Assembly: GCA_009692905.1 (NCBI GenBank)
Contig: SHYI01000013.1
Span: 1-15,463 of the forward strand
From: Chloroflexota bacterium
GTDB taxonomy: Bacteria > Chloroflexota > Limnocylindria > Limnocylindrales > Limnocylindraceae
DNA: 15,463 nt
Direction: 5' to 3'
Part shown: piece after piece, positions 1 through 6,817 of the stretch
Layout of the letters: each line of letters starts with the position of its first letter
Position numbering within the stretch: position 1 is the first letter of the stretch
Program-made: the position numbers and the translations under genes
Notes under the pieces: generated by a model
What the model saw: the letters and a program-made list of their open reading frames with translations, nothing else
Database searches by the model: none
What the model was told of the DNA's origin: nothing

Positions 1-227
1 ACGGGCTTTCGTCCGATGCGGTCGGCAATGATGCCGAAGATCGGCGAACCGAGCAGCTCTGTCACATAGAAGGCGAGCGTGATCGTTGCAAGATCAACCG
101 GGGTGATGGTGACCGATCCGGTGGAGTTGAGGTACTTGTTCCAGACGATGAGGAGCGCGCCCGTGGTCCCCGTTGCGGTTCGCAACGTTAGGGTGCCGAG
201 GAGCAGGGCCTTCATTGAGCCAGTCAT
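1..227 (-). CDS. MFS permease, N-terminal part (cut by left edge)
   Basis: The minus strand from 227 to the window edge reads open for 75 codons, so only the N-terminus is present. It shows a first hydrophobic helix (about residues 5-28), a short polar loop, a second helix (about 45-66), and then FGIIADRIGRKP at residues 64-75. This is the classic major facilitator motif A in the cytoplasmic loop between helices 2 and 3. The product is therefore an inner-membrane transporter of the MFS; the substrate cannot be told from this fragment. The ATG at 227 is chosen because a -10-like TATGCT ends six bases upstream, suggesting a leaderless start. An in-frame ATG at 215 is the alternative. The gene is divergent from the small cysteine protein at 276. 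Confidence 0.8.
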   Translation of the reverse strand, partial: MTGSMKALLLGTLTLRTATGTTGALLIVWNKYLNSTGSVTITPVDLATITLAFYVTELLGSPIFGIIADRIGRKP

Positions 228-233
228 CTTTTC

Positions 234-239
234 AGCATA
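234..239 (-). promoter_or_regulatory. Candidate -10 box of the left-edge MFS gene
   Basis: TATGCT on the minus strand ends six bases before the ATG at 227, so a transcript starting about seven bases downstream of the box would begin at or next to the start codon. No convincing -35 is visible. Confidence 0.4.
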
Positions 240-263
240 CAGGTGCCCGTCTTCGGTGGTCGG

Positions 264-269
264 TATACT
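264..269 (+). promoter_or_regulatory. Candidate -10 box of the three-gene run at 276-3154
   Basis: TATACT is followed by six bases and then the ATG at 276. This spacing predicts a leaderless mRNA, and no Shine-Dalgarno sequence is present between them. It mirrors the arrangement on the other strand at 234-239. No clear -35 element is visible. Confidence 0.5.
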
Positions 270-275
270 CAGCCC

Positions 276-551
276 ATGCCAACGAACGTCGCCCAGTCGT
301 ATCCTTATAAGCGCGAGAGCGAGGCAGACCGCGCCGCCGCTATTGCGGCGACGATCGGCGCCCGCGAAGGGCTCGCCGAGAAGCTCAGCGCCGAGGCGCT
401 CCCCTATGACGGTGCCGATGGTGATGAGGCGTGGGCCTGGCGCTGCCGCACGGTCGGCTGCCCTGGCGTGCTCCACACCGCCGGCTACGCCCGCGAGAAG
501 CACGCCATCGTCGCCCTCTGTGATGGCTGCGGCCAGATCGCGCTGCGATAG
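276..551 (+). CDS. Small four-cysteine, zinc-ribbon-like protein of unknown function
   Basis: This is a 91-residue protein I do not recognise as a named family. The N-terminal half is charged and alanine-rich (about residues 12-40) and probably helical. The C-terminal half carries Cys57-x4-Cys62, then Cys82-x2-Cys85, a spacing consistent with one zinc-ribbon site. No signal peptide or membrane segment is seen. The frame is open upstream to 243, but the ATG at 276 is preferred because it sits six bases after a TATACT box. Its TAG stop at 549-551 directly abuts the ATG of the next gene at 552, so the two are very likely translated from one message. Zinc binding and a partnership with the downstream coiled-coil protein are inferences. 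Confidence 0.7.
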   Translation: MPTNVAQSYPYKRESEADRAAAIAATIGAREGLAEKLSAEALPYDGADGDEAWAWRCRTVGCPGVLHTAGYAREKHAIVALCDGCGQIALR

Positions 552-1844
552 ATGAGCGGCGAGCGAGTTCCCGAGATCGTGCCAATCAGTTCGGCGAATA
601 AGCCGACACAGGTGGAGATCGTCGGCGATCGCATTCGCATCGCCTCTCTTGAGGTCGTTGATCGCGCCCTCGCCGGCTTCCTCGAGAGCCGCACCCCCGA
701 GGATCGCGCCGAAACCGTCGAGCGCGCGATGCGTGTTGGTCTGATGGCGCTGCAGAGCGCGAGTGGCTCCATTGATGTGGACCACGTGCGCCGCGCCTTT
801 GACAAGCTGCTCAGCGACGCCGGCGAGTCGAACAAGAAGGCGACCGCCGAGGTCGAGGAGATCCTGCGCAAGACCTTCGCCAACGAGGGTGGCGCACTGC
901 CTGCAACCCTGGAGCGCTTCCTCGGCGACAAGGGCGAGCTCGCCCTCTTCACTAAGGACCTCTTCGACGAGAACCGCCGCGACTCCGCACTCGGCAAACT
1001 GAACACCATCCTTGGCACCTACTTCGATGGCGACGCCAGCAAGCTCGCCCACCTCCTTGACCCAACGCGCGAGGCGTCGCCACTGAGCGGCTTCCGCGCC
1101 GAGATCGCCAAGCGCTTCGACGATGTGCTGCTGAAGATCGTTGAGCTCGACGCGTCGCAGAAGGCGGCGAAGGGCGAGCGTAAGAAGGGGACGGCGAAGG
1201 GCGCCGACTTTGAGTCGCGCGTCATCGCCGAGTACACCGAACTACTGCGCGCGACGAACGATGAGATCGAAGGGACGGGCGGCGTCACCGGCGCCGTCCC
1301 CGACTCCAAGAAGGGCGACGCGGTGATCACCATCAACGGCCGTGACGCTTCCGCAAGCGTTCTGCGGATTGTGGTTGAGGTGAAAGACAAGGCGATGACA
1401 GGACCGGCCATCGAGAAGGAGCTCGCCGAGGCGCGCGAGAATCGCAAGGCTGAGATCGCCCTGATGGTCTTCAGTGAGGCGGCGGCCCCTGCGGGTGCGG
1501 CGCCATTCACCATTAGTCGACACGGCGTCTACTGCGTCGTTGATCCCGAAGCGCCCGATATTGCGATCCTTGAGGCGGGGTACCGACTCGCACGCATCTC
1601 GGCGCTGATTCGCGCCAAGTCGGAGGGGAGCGGCGCTGACCTCTCAGCGGTGAAAGATGCCATCGACGCGCTGCGCGATCGAATTAGCACGGTGCAGCAG
1701 ATCAAGACGACGCTGACGGCGATTGACACAACGACCATCAAGGCCCGTGGCGAGCTTGATGCCCTGCGCACTGCGATCGTCACCGAGATTGATCGTATTG
1801 AGGAGCAGGTCCGAGCAAGCACCTCCGCCGCTCACGGGCGGTGA
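552..1844 (+). CDS. Coiled-coil protein with a PD-(D/E)XK-like (nuclease-fold) core
   Basis: A 430-residue soluble protein of unknown role. The first 200 residues are mostly charged helix. From about residue 217 the sequence runs GADFE, a helix, a G-rich stretch, then KKGD with Asp256, and Glu276-Val-Lys278 at the end of a hydrophobic strand (VLRIVVEVKDK). This D...ExK arrangement after a GxxFE helix is what PD-(D/E)XK fold proteins show, and is reminiscent of the DUF2130-type group. The next helix (EKELAEARENRKAEIALMV) fits the fold too. Residues about 365-425 are predicted coiled coil. There is no signal peptide or membrane segment. It starts directly after the stop of the cysteine protein and its TGA overlaps the GTG of the following MFS gene, so it is the middle of a tight operon. 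Nuclease activity is not established; the motif reading is mine. Confidence 0.75.
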   Translation: MSGERVPEIVPISSANKPTQVEIVGDRIRIASLEVVDRALAGFLESRTPEDRAETVERAMRVGLMALQSASGSIDVDHVRRAFDKLLSDAGESNKKATAEVEEILRKTFANEGGALPATLERFLGDKGELALFTKDLFDENRRDSALGKLNTILGTYFDGDASKLAHLLDPTREASPLSGFRAEIAKRFDDVLLKIVELDASQKAAKGERKKGTAKGADFESRVIAEYTELLRATNDEIEGTGGVTGAVPDSKKGDAVITINGRDASASVLRIVVEVKDKAMTGPAIEKELAEARENRKAEIALMVFSEAAAPAGAAPFTISRHGVYCVVDPEAPDIAILEAGYRLARISALIRAKSEGSGADLSAVKDAIDALRDRISTVQQIKTTLTAIDTTTIKARGELDALRTAIVTEIDRIEEQVRASTSAAHGR

Positions 1845-3154
1845 GTAGGGCGATCGCTGACTGGCGGCGCTTCCTCACCGGCCGCTACGCCGCCTTCCGC
1901 ACCCTTGCCGTCTCCGACGCCGTCGCCGTCGCGCTGAACGGAGACAGCCTCTCGATCCCCCTCGTCACAACGCTTGGCGCATCGCCAGCACTTGCGACGC
2001 TCATCGGCCTCTTCCCCTTTGTCGGTGGAATTCTGCAGGGACTTATGCCCGCCGCACTTCGCCGCAACGGCGGCGACCTGCGTCGGCTGACGTTGCTGAT
2101 CGGCGCGGCCGCACTCTTGCGACCCATCCTCTATATCGCCGTCGTGGTGGCGATTGCCGCTGGCGTTCTGCCACCCCTCGCCGGCATCGGGCTGATCGCA
2201 ATCGGATTCGGTGTTGGCGCGACCGCGCAAGCGATTGCTGGGGCGAACGTGCAGACCTGGTTTGGTCGCATCCTCCCCGAGCGTGAGCGCCGCTTCGTTG
2301 CCCCGCGCGCCCTCGCCATCCAGTTCGGACTCGGCTCGGTGCTACTTGTGCCCGTGGCACTCCTCGTTCGCGTTGGCGAACAAGACTGGGGCGTCCTCAT
2401 CTACGCGCCCGCATTTATCGGCGGACTTGTTGCCAGCTTGCTCTTCCTGCGCGCACTGCGCGGGCTGCCACGACCTGGTGCGGTATTGGCGGGTCGCGCC
2501 GCAAGCTCTGGTCCACTTTCAACACCAGTGCGCCGCTTCCTTCGCACCAACATCATCTCGGCTCTTGGCGCCGGATTCGCACCGTATCTATCGGTGTACG
2601 CGATCGTCGTGCTGAAACAGGATGCGGCGTACGCGATCCTCATGGCGGCCATCGGCTCCGCCGCGGCGCTCGTCGGCGCGATCCTTATTGGTAACTGGTT
2701 GGAGCGCGGCTCGGCGAGTCGTCTCTATCGCATCTCACTGGTCGTTCGCGGCGTCGGCATGGCCTCATCAATCCTCGCCGGTCCATGGAATCCATATGCG
2801 CCGCTGGTACTGCTCGTGGTCATCGTCATCATCACCGTCGGCTTCGCCGCCGGCATCCTCTCGGCACAGGAGCGCGTGCTACGACTCGCCGCCCCTGGCG
2901 AATCCATTCGCGCGCAGTCGGCCTACGGCGCCACCACCGCGGGGGCGCTCGCCGTCGGCCAGTTGGCCGGCGTGGTCGTGCTGGCCCTGCTCCCCGTCGC
3001 CTACCCCACCTACGTCGGCATCTTTATCATCACGGGGGCCTTCCGCCTCGTGGCGGCGGCGACCGCCGACGTGGGCGACGACTGGAATACGGCGACGCGC
3101 ATCCACCACGGCGAAGAGATGCCCGTCGAGGCGGCCCTCGAGTCACAGCGCTAG
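1841..3154 (+). CDS. MFS permease
   Basis: A 437-residue membrane protein with about a dozen hydrophobic segments spread over its whole length, matching the usual size of a major facilitator transporter. The GTG start at 1841 overlaps the TGA of the preceding gene (GTGA), which implies translational coupling. The loop after the second helix (about residues 58-80) lacks the usual D-R-x-G-R-K/R of motif A, having AALRRNGG instead, so the motif is degenerate. The last 29 residues are hydrophilic and acidic and probably cytoplasmic. The substrate is unknown. Its place in an operon with a zinc-ribbon-like protein and a coiled-coil protein gives no direct clue. It could also be a non-transporting MFS relative. 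Confidence 0.8.
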   Translation: MSRAIADWRRFLTGRYAAFRTLAVSDAVAVALNGDSLSIPLVTTLGASPALATLIGLFPFVGGILQGLMPAALRRNGGDLRRLTLLIGAAALLRPILYIAVVVAIAAGVLPPLAGIGLIAIGFGVGATAQAIAGANVQTWFGRILPERERRFVAPRALAIQFGLGSVLLVPVALLVRVGEQDWGVLIYAPAFIGGLVASLLFLRALRGLPRPGAVLAGRAASSGPLSTPVRRFLRTNIISALGAGFAPYLSVYAIVVLKQDAAYAILMAAIGSAAALVGAILIGNWLERGSASRLYRISLVVRGVGMASSILAGPWNPYAPLVLLVVIVIITVGFAAGILSAQERVLRLAAPGESIRAQSAYGATTAGALAVGQLAGVVVLALLPVAYPTYVGIFIITGAFRLVAAATADVGDDWNTATRIHHGEEMPVEAALESQR

Positions 3155-3163
3155 TCGCGGGGC

Positions 3164-3169
3164 TACACT
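3164..3169 (+). promoter_or_regulatory. Candidate -10 box for the lipoyl/E2/pdxH genes
   Basis: TACACT lies ten bases after the MFS stop and 72 bases before the lipoyl gene. It matches the TAnnnT form seen before other genes in the window. No -35 is evident. Confidence 0.35.
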
Positions 3170-3178
3170 GACCCCAAC

Positions 3179-3198
3179 GCCACCCCTCGTGGGGAGGC
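3179..3198 (+). other. Leader hairpin upstream of the lipoyl-domain gene
   Basis: GCC-A-CCCC, loop TCGT, GGGG-A-GGC forms a seven-pair stem with one A.A mismatch between the candidate promoter and the Shine-Dalgarno sequence. It has no following T-run, so it is not an intrinsic terminator. Confidence 0.45.
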
Positions 3199-3241
3199 AA
3201 GAGCGTGCGAGCCGCCCGTGGCCCGCCCAAGGAGGGATGCG

Positions 3242-3484
3242 ATGCGAGTACCAGTAGAGATGCCCCGACTCGGCTACGACAGCGAGGTTGGCAAGATCGG
3301 CGCCTGGACGGCGAAGGTCGGCGACACCGTGACCGCAGGCCAGCCGATCGGCGAGCTTGAGACCGAGAAGGCCACCGTCGAGTTCGAGGCTCCAGTCGCC
3401 GGAACGCTCGTTGAGATCGTGCATGCCGCGGGCGCCGAAGTAGCGGTGGGTGCCGTGATCGCCTACGTCGAAGACGGCAAGTAA
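3242..3484 (+). CDS. Free-standing lipoyl (biotinyl/lipoyl) carrier domain
   Basis: An 80-residue protein that is essentially a single lipoyl domain. It opens with VPVEMPRLGYDSEVGKI and carries ETEKA, in which Lys43 sits at the expected beta-turn lipoylation site, followed by the usual APVAGTL segment. Such a domain swings its lipoyl arm between E1, E2 and E3 of a 2-oxoacid dehydrogenase. The start at 3242 is set by AAGGAGGG at 3229-3236; the frame is open further upstream to 3218 but that lies before the ribosome binding site. The gene ends 13 bases before a separate acyltransferase catalytic domain, so together they look like an E2 split in two. Biotin attachment is less likely because the motif is ETEKA rather than AMKM. 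Confidence 0.88.
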   Translation: MRVPVEMPRLGYDSEVGKIGAWTAKVGDTVTAGQPIGELETEKATVEFEAPVAGTLVEIVHAAGAEVAVGAVIAYVEDGK

Positions 3485-3497
3485 GCCGAGCTCGCGC

Positions 3498-4190
3498 ATG
3501 CCGAAGCCAGGGCGAACGCCCGTTGAGTTCACACCAATGCGCACGGCGATCAGCCGTCGCATGGTGGAGTCCAAAGCAAAGGCGCCGCACTTCTACGTGT
3601 CGACCGACATTGAGATGGATGCAGTCGTTGCCGCCAACGAGGCGCTGAACGCCGGACGCACCGGTGATGATCGCGTCACCCTCACTGCGTGGTTGGTGCG
3701 CGCCCTCGCTCAATCGCTCGCCGCCTACCCCGCACTCAACGCAGTGTGGGAGGGCGAAGCGCTCGAGCGCTCCACGCCGATCAACATCGGCATCGCGATT
3801 GCGATTCCCGATGGCCTCGTTGCCCCCGCACTCCTTGATTGCGCAGCGAAAGATCTCGCCACCATTTCCGCGGAGCTGCGTGACCTGGTTGCGCGCACCA
3901 AGATCGGCAAGTTGCGCCCTGCGGAATTCACCGAGCAGACCTTCACCCTCTCGAACCTTGGCTCGTTCCCGGTGACGCAGTTCACCGCCATCGTCACGCC
4001 GCCGCAGGTGGCGATCTTGGCGACGGGTCGCAGCGACTCGCGCGCCGTGGTGCGCGATGGCGCCGTCGTGGCCCGAACGATGTTGACTGCAACGCTCTCC
4101 GCCGACCATCGCGCCGTTGATGGTGCACTGGTCGCCGCCTTCCTCGGCGACCTGAAGTCGCGACTCGAGGCGCCGGCCGGACTCGCCTGA
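3498..4190 (+). CDS. 2-oxoacid dehydrogenase acyltransferase (E2) catalytic domain only
   Basis: A 230-residue protein corresponding to the C-terminal catalytic domain of dihydrolipoamide acyltransferases. It has PMRTAISRRMVESK near the N-terminus, a FTLSNLGSF segment, PPQVAILATGR, and the active-site motif with His204 and Asp208 (DHRAVDG). Family members transfer acyl groups from lipoamide to CoA and form trimer-based cores. Full E2 proteins carry lipoyl and peripheral-subunit-binding domains before this domain. Here only about ten residues precede it, and the lipoyl domain is encoded separately just upstream in another frame. No E1 or E3 gene lies in the window. The start ATG has no obvious Shine-Dalgarno sequence, so translation may depend on coupling to the lipoyl gene. 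The acyl substrate (acetyl, succinyl or branched-chain) cannot be told. Confidence 0.88.
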   Translation: MPKPGRTPVEFTPMRTAISRRMVESKAKAPHFYVSTDIEMDAVVAANEALNAGRTGDDRVTLTAWLVRALAQSLAAYPALNAVWEGEALERSTPINIGIAIAIPDGLVAPALLDCAAKDLATISAELRDLVARTKIGKLRPAEFTEQTFTLSNLGSFPVTQFTAIVTPPQVAILATGRSDSRAVVRDGAVVARTMLTATLSADHRAVDGALVAAFLGDLKSRLEAPAGLA

Positions 4191-4195
4191 CGCCG

Positions 4196-4852
4196 ATGAG
4201 TAGTCAGCCGCTCGGCGATCGATCGAACTACCAGCGCGGACGCCTCGACGCCAGCGATCTTCTCCCCGACCCGGTCGACCAGTTCCACCGTTGGGTCAAC
4301 GAGGCGATCGCCCAGCAGGTCCCCGAGCCACTCGCCGCCGCCCTCGCCACCGCCGACGATGCCGGGAACCCGAGTGTCCGCATGATCCTGATCCGCGGCA
4401 TCGGCCCCGAGGGGATCGACTTCTATACAAACCACGGGAGCCGTAAGGGGCGCGACCTCGCCGCCCGGCCGGCGGCAGCCCTCACCCTCTGGTGGCCGAC
4501 CCTGGAGCGCCAGGTGCGCCTCTCGGGACTGGTAGCCCGCCTCTCGGAGGCGGAGTCCGCCGCCTACTTTGCTAGCCGCCCCCGCGAGAGCCAGCTCGGC
4601 GCCTGGGCCAGCGCCCAGGGGGAGCCGATCGCCGATCGTGCTGCACTCGAAGCCGCCCTGAGCGCGGCGGCGGCCAGTCAGGCGCCCACCCCCGAGGCCC
4701 TGCCGGCCCTCCCGCCGCACTGGGGCGGCTATCGCGTCACCCCTGCCCAGTGGGAGTTCTGGCAGGGGGGCGCATACCGCCTCCACGACCGATTTGAGTA
4801 CCTCCGAGCCACCCCTGAAGGCCCCTGGGAGACCCGCCGCCTGCAACCGTAA
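4196..4852 (+). CDS. pdxH: Pyridoxamine 5'-phosphate oxidase
   Basis: A 218-residue flavoprotein that oxidises pyridoxine or pyridoxamine 5'-phosphate to pyridoxal 5'-phosphate with FMN and oxygen. Recognisable parts are the FMN-binding PSVRMILIRGI and FYTNHGSRKGRDL segments, the SRPRESQLGAWAS block, and the C-terminal family signature EFWQGGAYRLHDR at residues 187-199, with the substrate-contacting Arg195 and His197. Length is normal for the family. The ATG at 4196 lies five bases after the E2 stop, so the gene is probably the last of the lipoyl/E2/pdxH transcript. The ribosome binding site is weak. Downstream, 4853-4918 is C-rich with no hairpin terminator. Confidence 0.95.
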   Translation: MSSQPLGDRSNYQRGRLDASDLLPDPVDQFHRWVNEAIAQQVPEPLAAALATADDAGNPSVRMILIRGIGPEGIDFYTNHGSRKGRDLAARPAAALTLWWPTLERQVRLSGLVARLSEAESAAYFASRPRESQLGAWASAQGEPIADRAALEAALSAAAASQAPTPEALPALPPHWGGYRVTPAQWEFWQGGAYRLHDRFEYLRATPEGPWETRRLQP

Positions 4853-4918
4853 CAATCCCCTCAGGCCGCCGCGCTCCACCCTGTGCTCCCCCTCTGGTGT
4901 TTCCCTCCCCGCATCGGA
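4853..4918 (+). terminator. C-rich, G-poor stretch after pdxH (possible Rho-dependent end)
   Basis: I count about 31 C against 10 G in 4853-4910. There is no stem with a T-run. Such composition is typical of Rho loading sites, so termination here could be Rho-dependent. The evidence is composition only. Confidence 0.25.
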
Positions 4919-4924
4919 TAGGAT
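4919..4924 (+). promoter_or_regulatory. Candidate -10 box of the binding-protein gene
   Basis: TAGGAT 70 bases before the ATG at 4995, in the only gap before the ABC importer operon. No clear -35 was found. Confidence 0.4.
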
Positions 4925-4930
4925 TCCGCC

Positions 4931-4947
4931 AAGCGCAGATCGCGCTT
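4931..4947 (+). other. Leader hairpin of the binding-protein mRNA
   Basis: AAGCGC, loop AGATC, GCGCTT: a perfect six-pair stem close to the predicted 5' end of the transcript. It could protect the message from 5' decay. Confidence 0.45.
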
Positions 4948-4994
4948 CAAGTCTGACGGCGAACCTGTTGGGGGAGCCGCTAAGGAGGAAACAC

Positions 4995-6791
4995 ATGCGA
5001 AAGAGGTCGCTACTCGCAACCTTTGCGGTCGCTGCCGCACTCGTTGCCGGGGCATGCGGCGGGTCGACCAGTTCGACGGTTACCGGAGCAACGTTGCTCA
5101 TCGGTGACTATCAGGACGTCGACAGCCTTAACCCCTTCTTCTACAGCACGGTGATGTCAAGCAACGTCATCGGCATGACCAGCGACGGGCTTCTCCGCTT
5201 GAATGAGGAGCTTGAGCTTGAGCCTTGGATGGCCACCGAAGCTCCGACAAAGGAGAACGGCGGCATTCAGGTTCCAGGCGTTGACGGCGCAGCCGCAACA
5301 GTTACCTGGAACCTTCGACCGTGGAAGTGGTCCGATGGTGTTGATCTCACCTGCGCCGACTTCCAGTACGCCCGCGAGTGGATTCTCGATGAGAAGAACA
5401 CTGGCGTGTCAAAGGTCGGAACCAAGGAGATCAAGGAGATCGTGTGCGAAGGTCAGAAGATGACCGTGCACTACTCCGAGCTCTACCAGAACCTGAAGTA
5501 CGGCCCAGCGTTCGCGCCAAAGCACTACTTCAGCAAGCTCACCGTCGGGACCACGGTTGGCGGCAATCCTGCCACCGACACGTCGACTGACATGCTCTTG
5601 GGCGCGGGCTACCGCACCAAGGACCTGCCAAACGTTCCAACGAACGGTGCATTCAAGTATGAGAGCCGAACTCCAGGTGTTGAAACCGTGGTTGTTCGAA
5701 ACCCATACTGGAAGGATCCTCGTAACGGAAGCCAGTCGAAGCTCGCACGAGTGAAGTACGTGGTCTGCGGTTCGCCAGAGACCTGCGTTGCTAAGTTCCG
5801 TGCCGGTGAGCTCGACATGGTCACCGACCTCGACGGTTCGCAGTTCGCCCCAACCAAGGATCTTGGCGACGAGCAGCGCCCGTTCCCTGCCTTTACGGTT
5901 GAGTTCCTGCGACCAAACCACTCGACGACGATCTGCTCGGACGGCGCTCCGGCTGAAGCAGACCCAGACGGCGTGCTCCCAGACCGCGCAGCGCGCGGCG
6001 GTGGTTGCCCAGCCTCTGACCTTGAACTTCGACGCGCGATCTCGGCCGCAGTTGACCGAGAGCGCTACCTTGAGCAGATTGAGGGTGGCACTGGCTTTGT
6101 GGCCACGAACCTCGAACTCCCTGCGTTCTTCTTCTACGAAGAGCAGGCAGTAGAGGCCTTCGACCTGACCAGGGCTGCACAGATTCTGGCCGATGGCGGC
6201 TGGAGCGACACGAACAACAACGGGACGGTCGACAAGGATGTCGACGGTGATGGTGACCGTGACGAGGCAATCCTCGACATGTGCACCACGCTGAAGCCAA
6301 CCCGCGGCGCCAAGCTGCAGCTGCTTGCTGCTGACCTCAAGACAATCGGCATCACTGCCATTGTTGACGCGGTCGGAAGCGGCCAGCTCTTCGGTCAGCG
6401 CACCGACGTTGCAGCCGGCACGCCGTGCAACCTTGCATATGGCACGTTCGATGTTGCCTTGCATGCCTTCGGCATCACGTCGGTTGAGCCGAGCGGGTAC
6501 GACTCGTACCACTCGTCACAGACCAACGAGAACGGTGGCGGCAATGACCAGTTCGTGAACATTCCTGCACTCGACGAGAAGCTTGCGGCAATCAAGTCCT
6601 CGATCGACGTTGTCGAGCAGGATGCGCTCATGGCAGAAGTGCAGGGGCTGATGACCTCAAACGTGGTCTCGATCCCGTTGCACTACTGGCTCGACATCGT
6701 CTTGGTGTCGACGAACGTGAGCGGCTACCTCCAGCATGCGGCCTGGGGCCCAATCTGGAACGCCTACGAACTCGACCTCGCGTCGAACTAG
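4995..6791 (+). CDS. Lipoprotein substrate-binding protein of a peptide-type ABC importer (SBP family 5)
   Basis: A 598-residue extracytoplasmic binding protein. The start at 4995 follows GGAGG at 4984-4988; an in-frame extension to 4794 is ignored because it precedes the ribosome binding site. Residues 1-20 form a lipoprotein signal (MRKRS, hydrophobic core, VAGA) with Cys21 as the lipidated residue. Family 5 features follow: DSLNPFFYS, SDGV near residue 113, ELRRAISAAVDRERY, and a C-terminal IPLHYW. Odd points are two adjacent acidic EF-hand-like loops (residues 405-413 and 415-424), eight further cysteines (120, 151, 258, 264, 314, 338, 430, 478), and proline codons strongly favouring CCA over CCC, unlike neighbouring genes. 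It captures the ligand and delivers it to the permeases encoded downstream. The ligand is probably a peptide but is unproven; some family members bind nickel or oligosaccharides. Confidence 0.93.
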   Translation: MRKRSLLATFAVAAALVAGACGGSTSSTVTGATLLIGDYQDVDSLNPFFYSTVMSSNVIGMTSDGLLRLNEELELEPWMATEAPTKENGGIQVPGVDGAAATVTWNLRPWKWSDGVDLTCADFQYAREWILDEKNTGVSKVGTKEIKEIVCEGQKMTVHYSELYQNLKYGPAFAPKHYFSKLTVGTTVGGNPATDTSTDMLLGAGYRTKDLPNVPTNGAFKYESRTPGVETVVVRNPYWKDPRNGSQSKLARVKYVVCGSPETCVAKFRAGELDMVTDLDGSQFAPTKDLGDEQRPFPAFTVEFLRPNHSTTICSDGAPAEADPDGVLPDRAARGGGCPASDLELRRAISAAVDRERYLEQIEGGTGFVATNLELPAFFFYEEQAVEAFDLTRAAQILADGGWSDTNNNGTVDKDVDGDGDRDEAILDMCTTLKPTRGAKLQLLAADLKTIGITAIVDAVGSGQLFGQRTDVAAGTPCNLAYGTFDVALHAFGITSVEPSGYDSYHSSQTNENGGGNDQFVNIPALDEKLAAIKSSIDVVEQDALMAEVQGLMTSNVVSIPLHYWLDIVLVSTNVSGYLQHAAWGPIWNAYELDLASN

Positions 6792-6800
6792 TTAGGCTCG

Positions 6801-6814
6801 CCGAAGCAATTCGG
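6801..6814 (+). other. Small hairpin after the binding-protein gene
   Basis: CCGAA, loop GCAA, TTCGG: a five-pair stem closed by a GNRA tetraloop, ten bases after the stop codon. It stands immediately before the much stronger hairpin at 6818. Confidence 0.5.
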
Positions 6815-6817
6815 TCT

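Noticed and set aside
3485..3497. Lipoyl/E2 split as a simple frameshift in a normal three-domain E2
   Set aside because: Only 13 bases separate the two frames, so no hidden subunit-binding domain exists between them; each part also has its own start and stop.
4794..4994. In-frame N-terminal extension of the binding protein
   Set aside because: It would overlap pdxH and put the lipoprotein signal internally; GGAGG before 4995 marks the true start.
3030..5101. Long minus-strand open frames (3030-4109 and 3725-5101)
   Set aside because: They lie antisense to lipoyl, E2 and pdxH genes with clear family motifs, and translate to Arg/Gly-rich sequence without recognisable domains, as expected from high-GC shadows.
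5409..6512. 367-codon minus-strand open frame opposite the binding-protein gene
   Set aside because: No ribosome binding site or domain seen; the plus strand encodes a clear family-5 binding protein.
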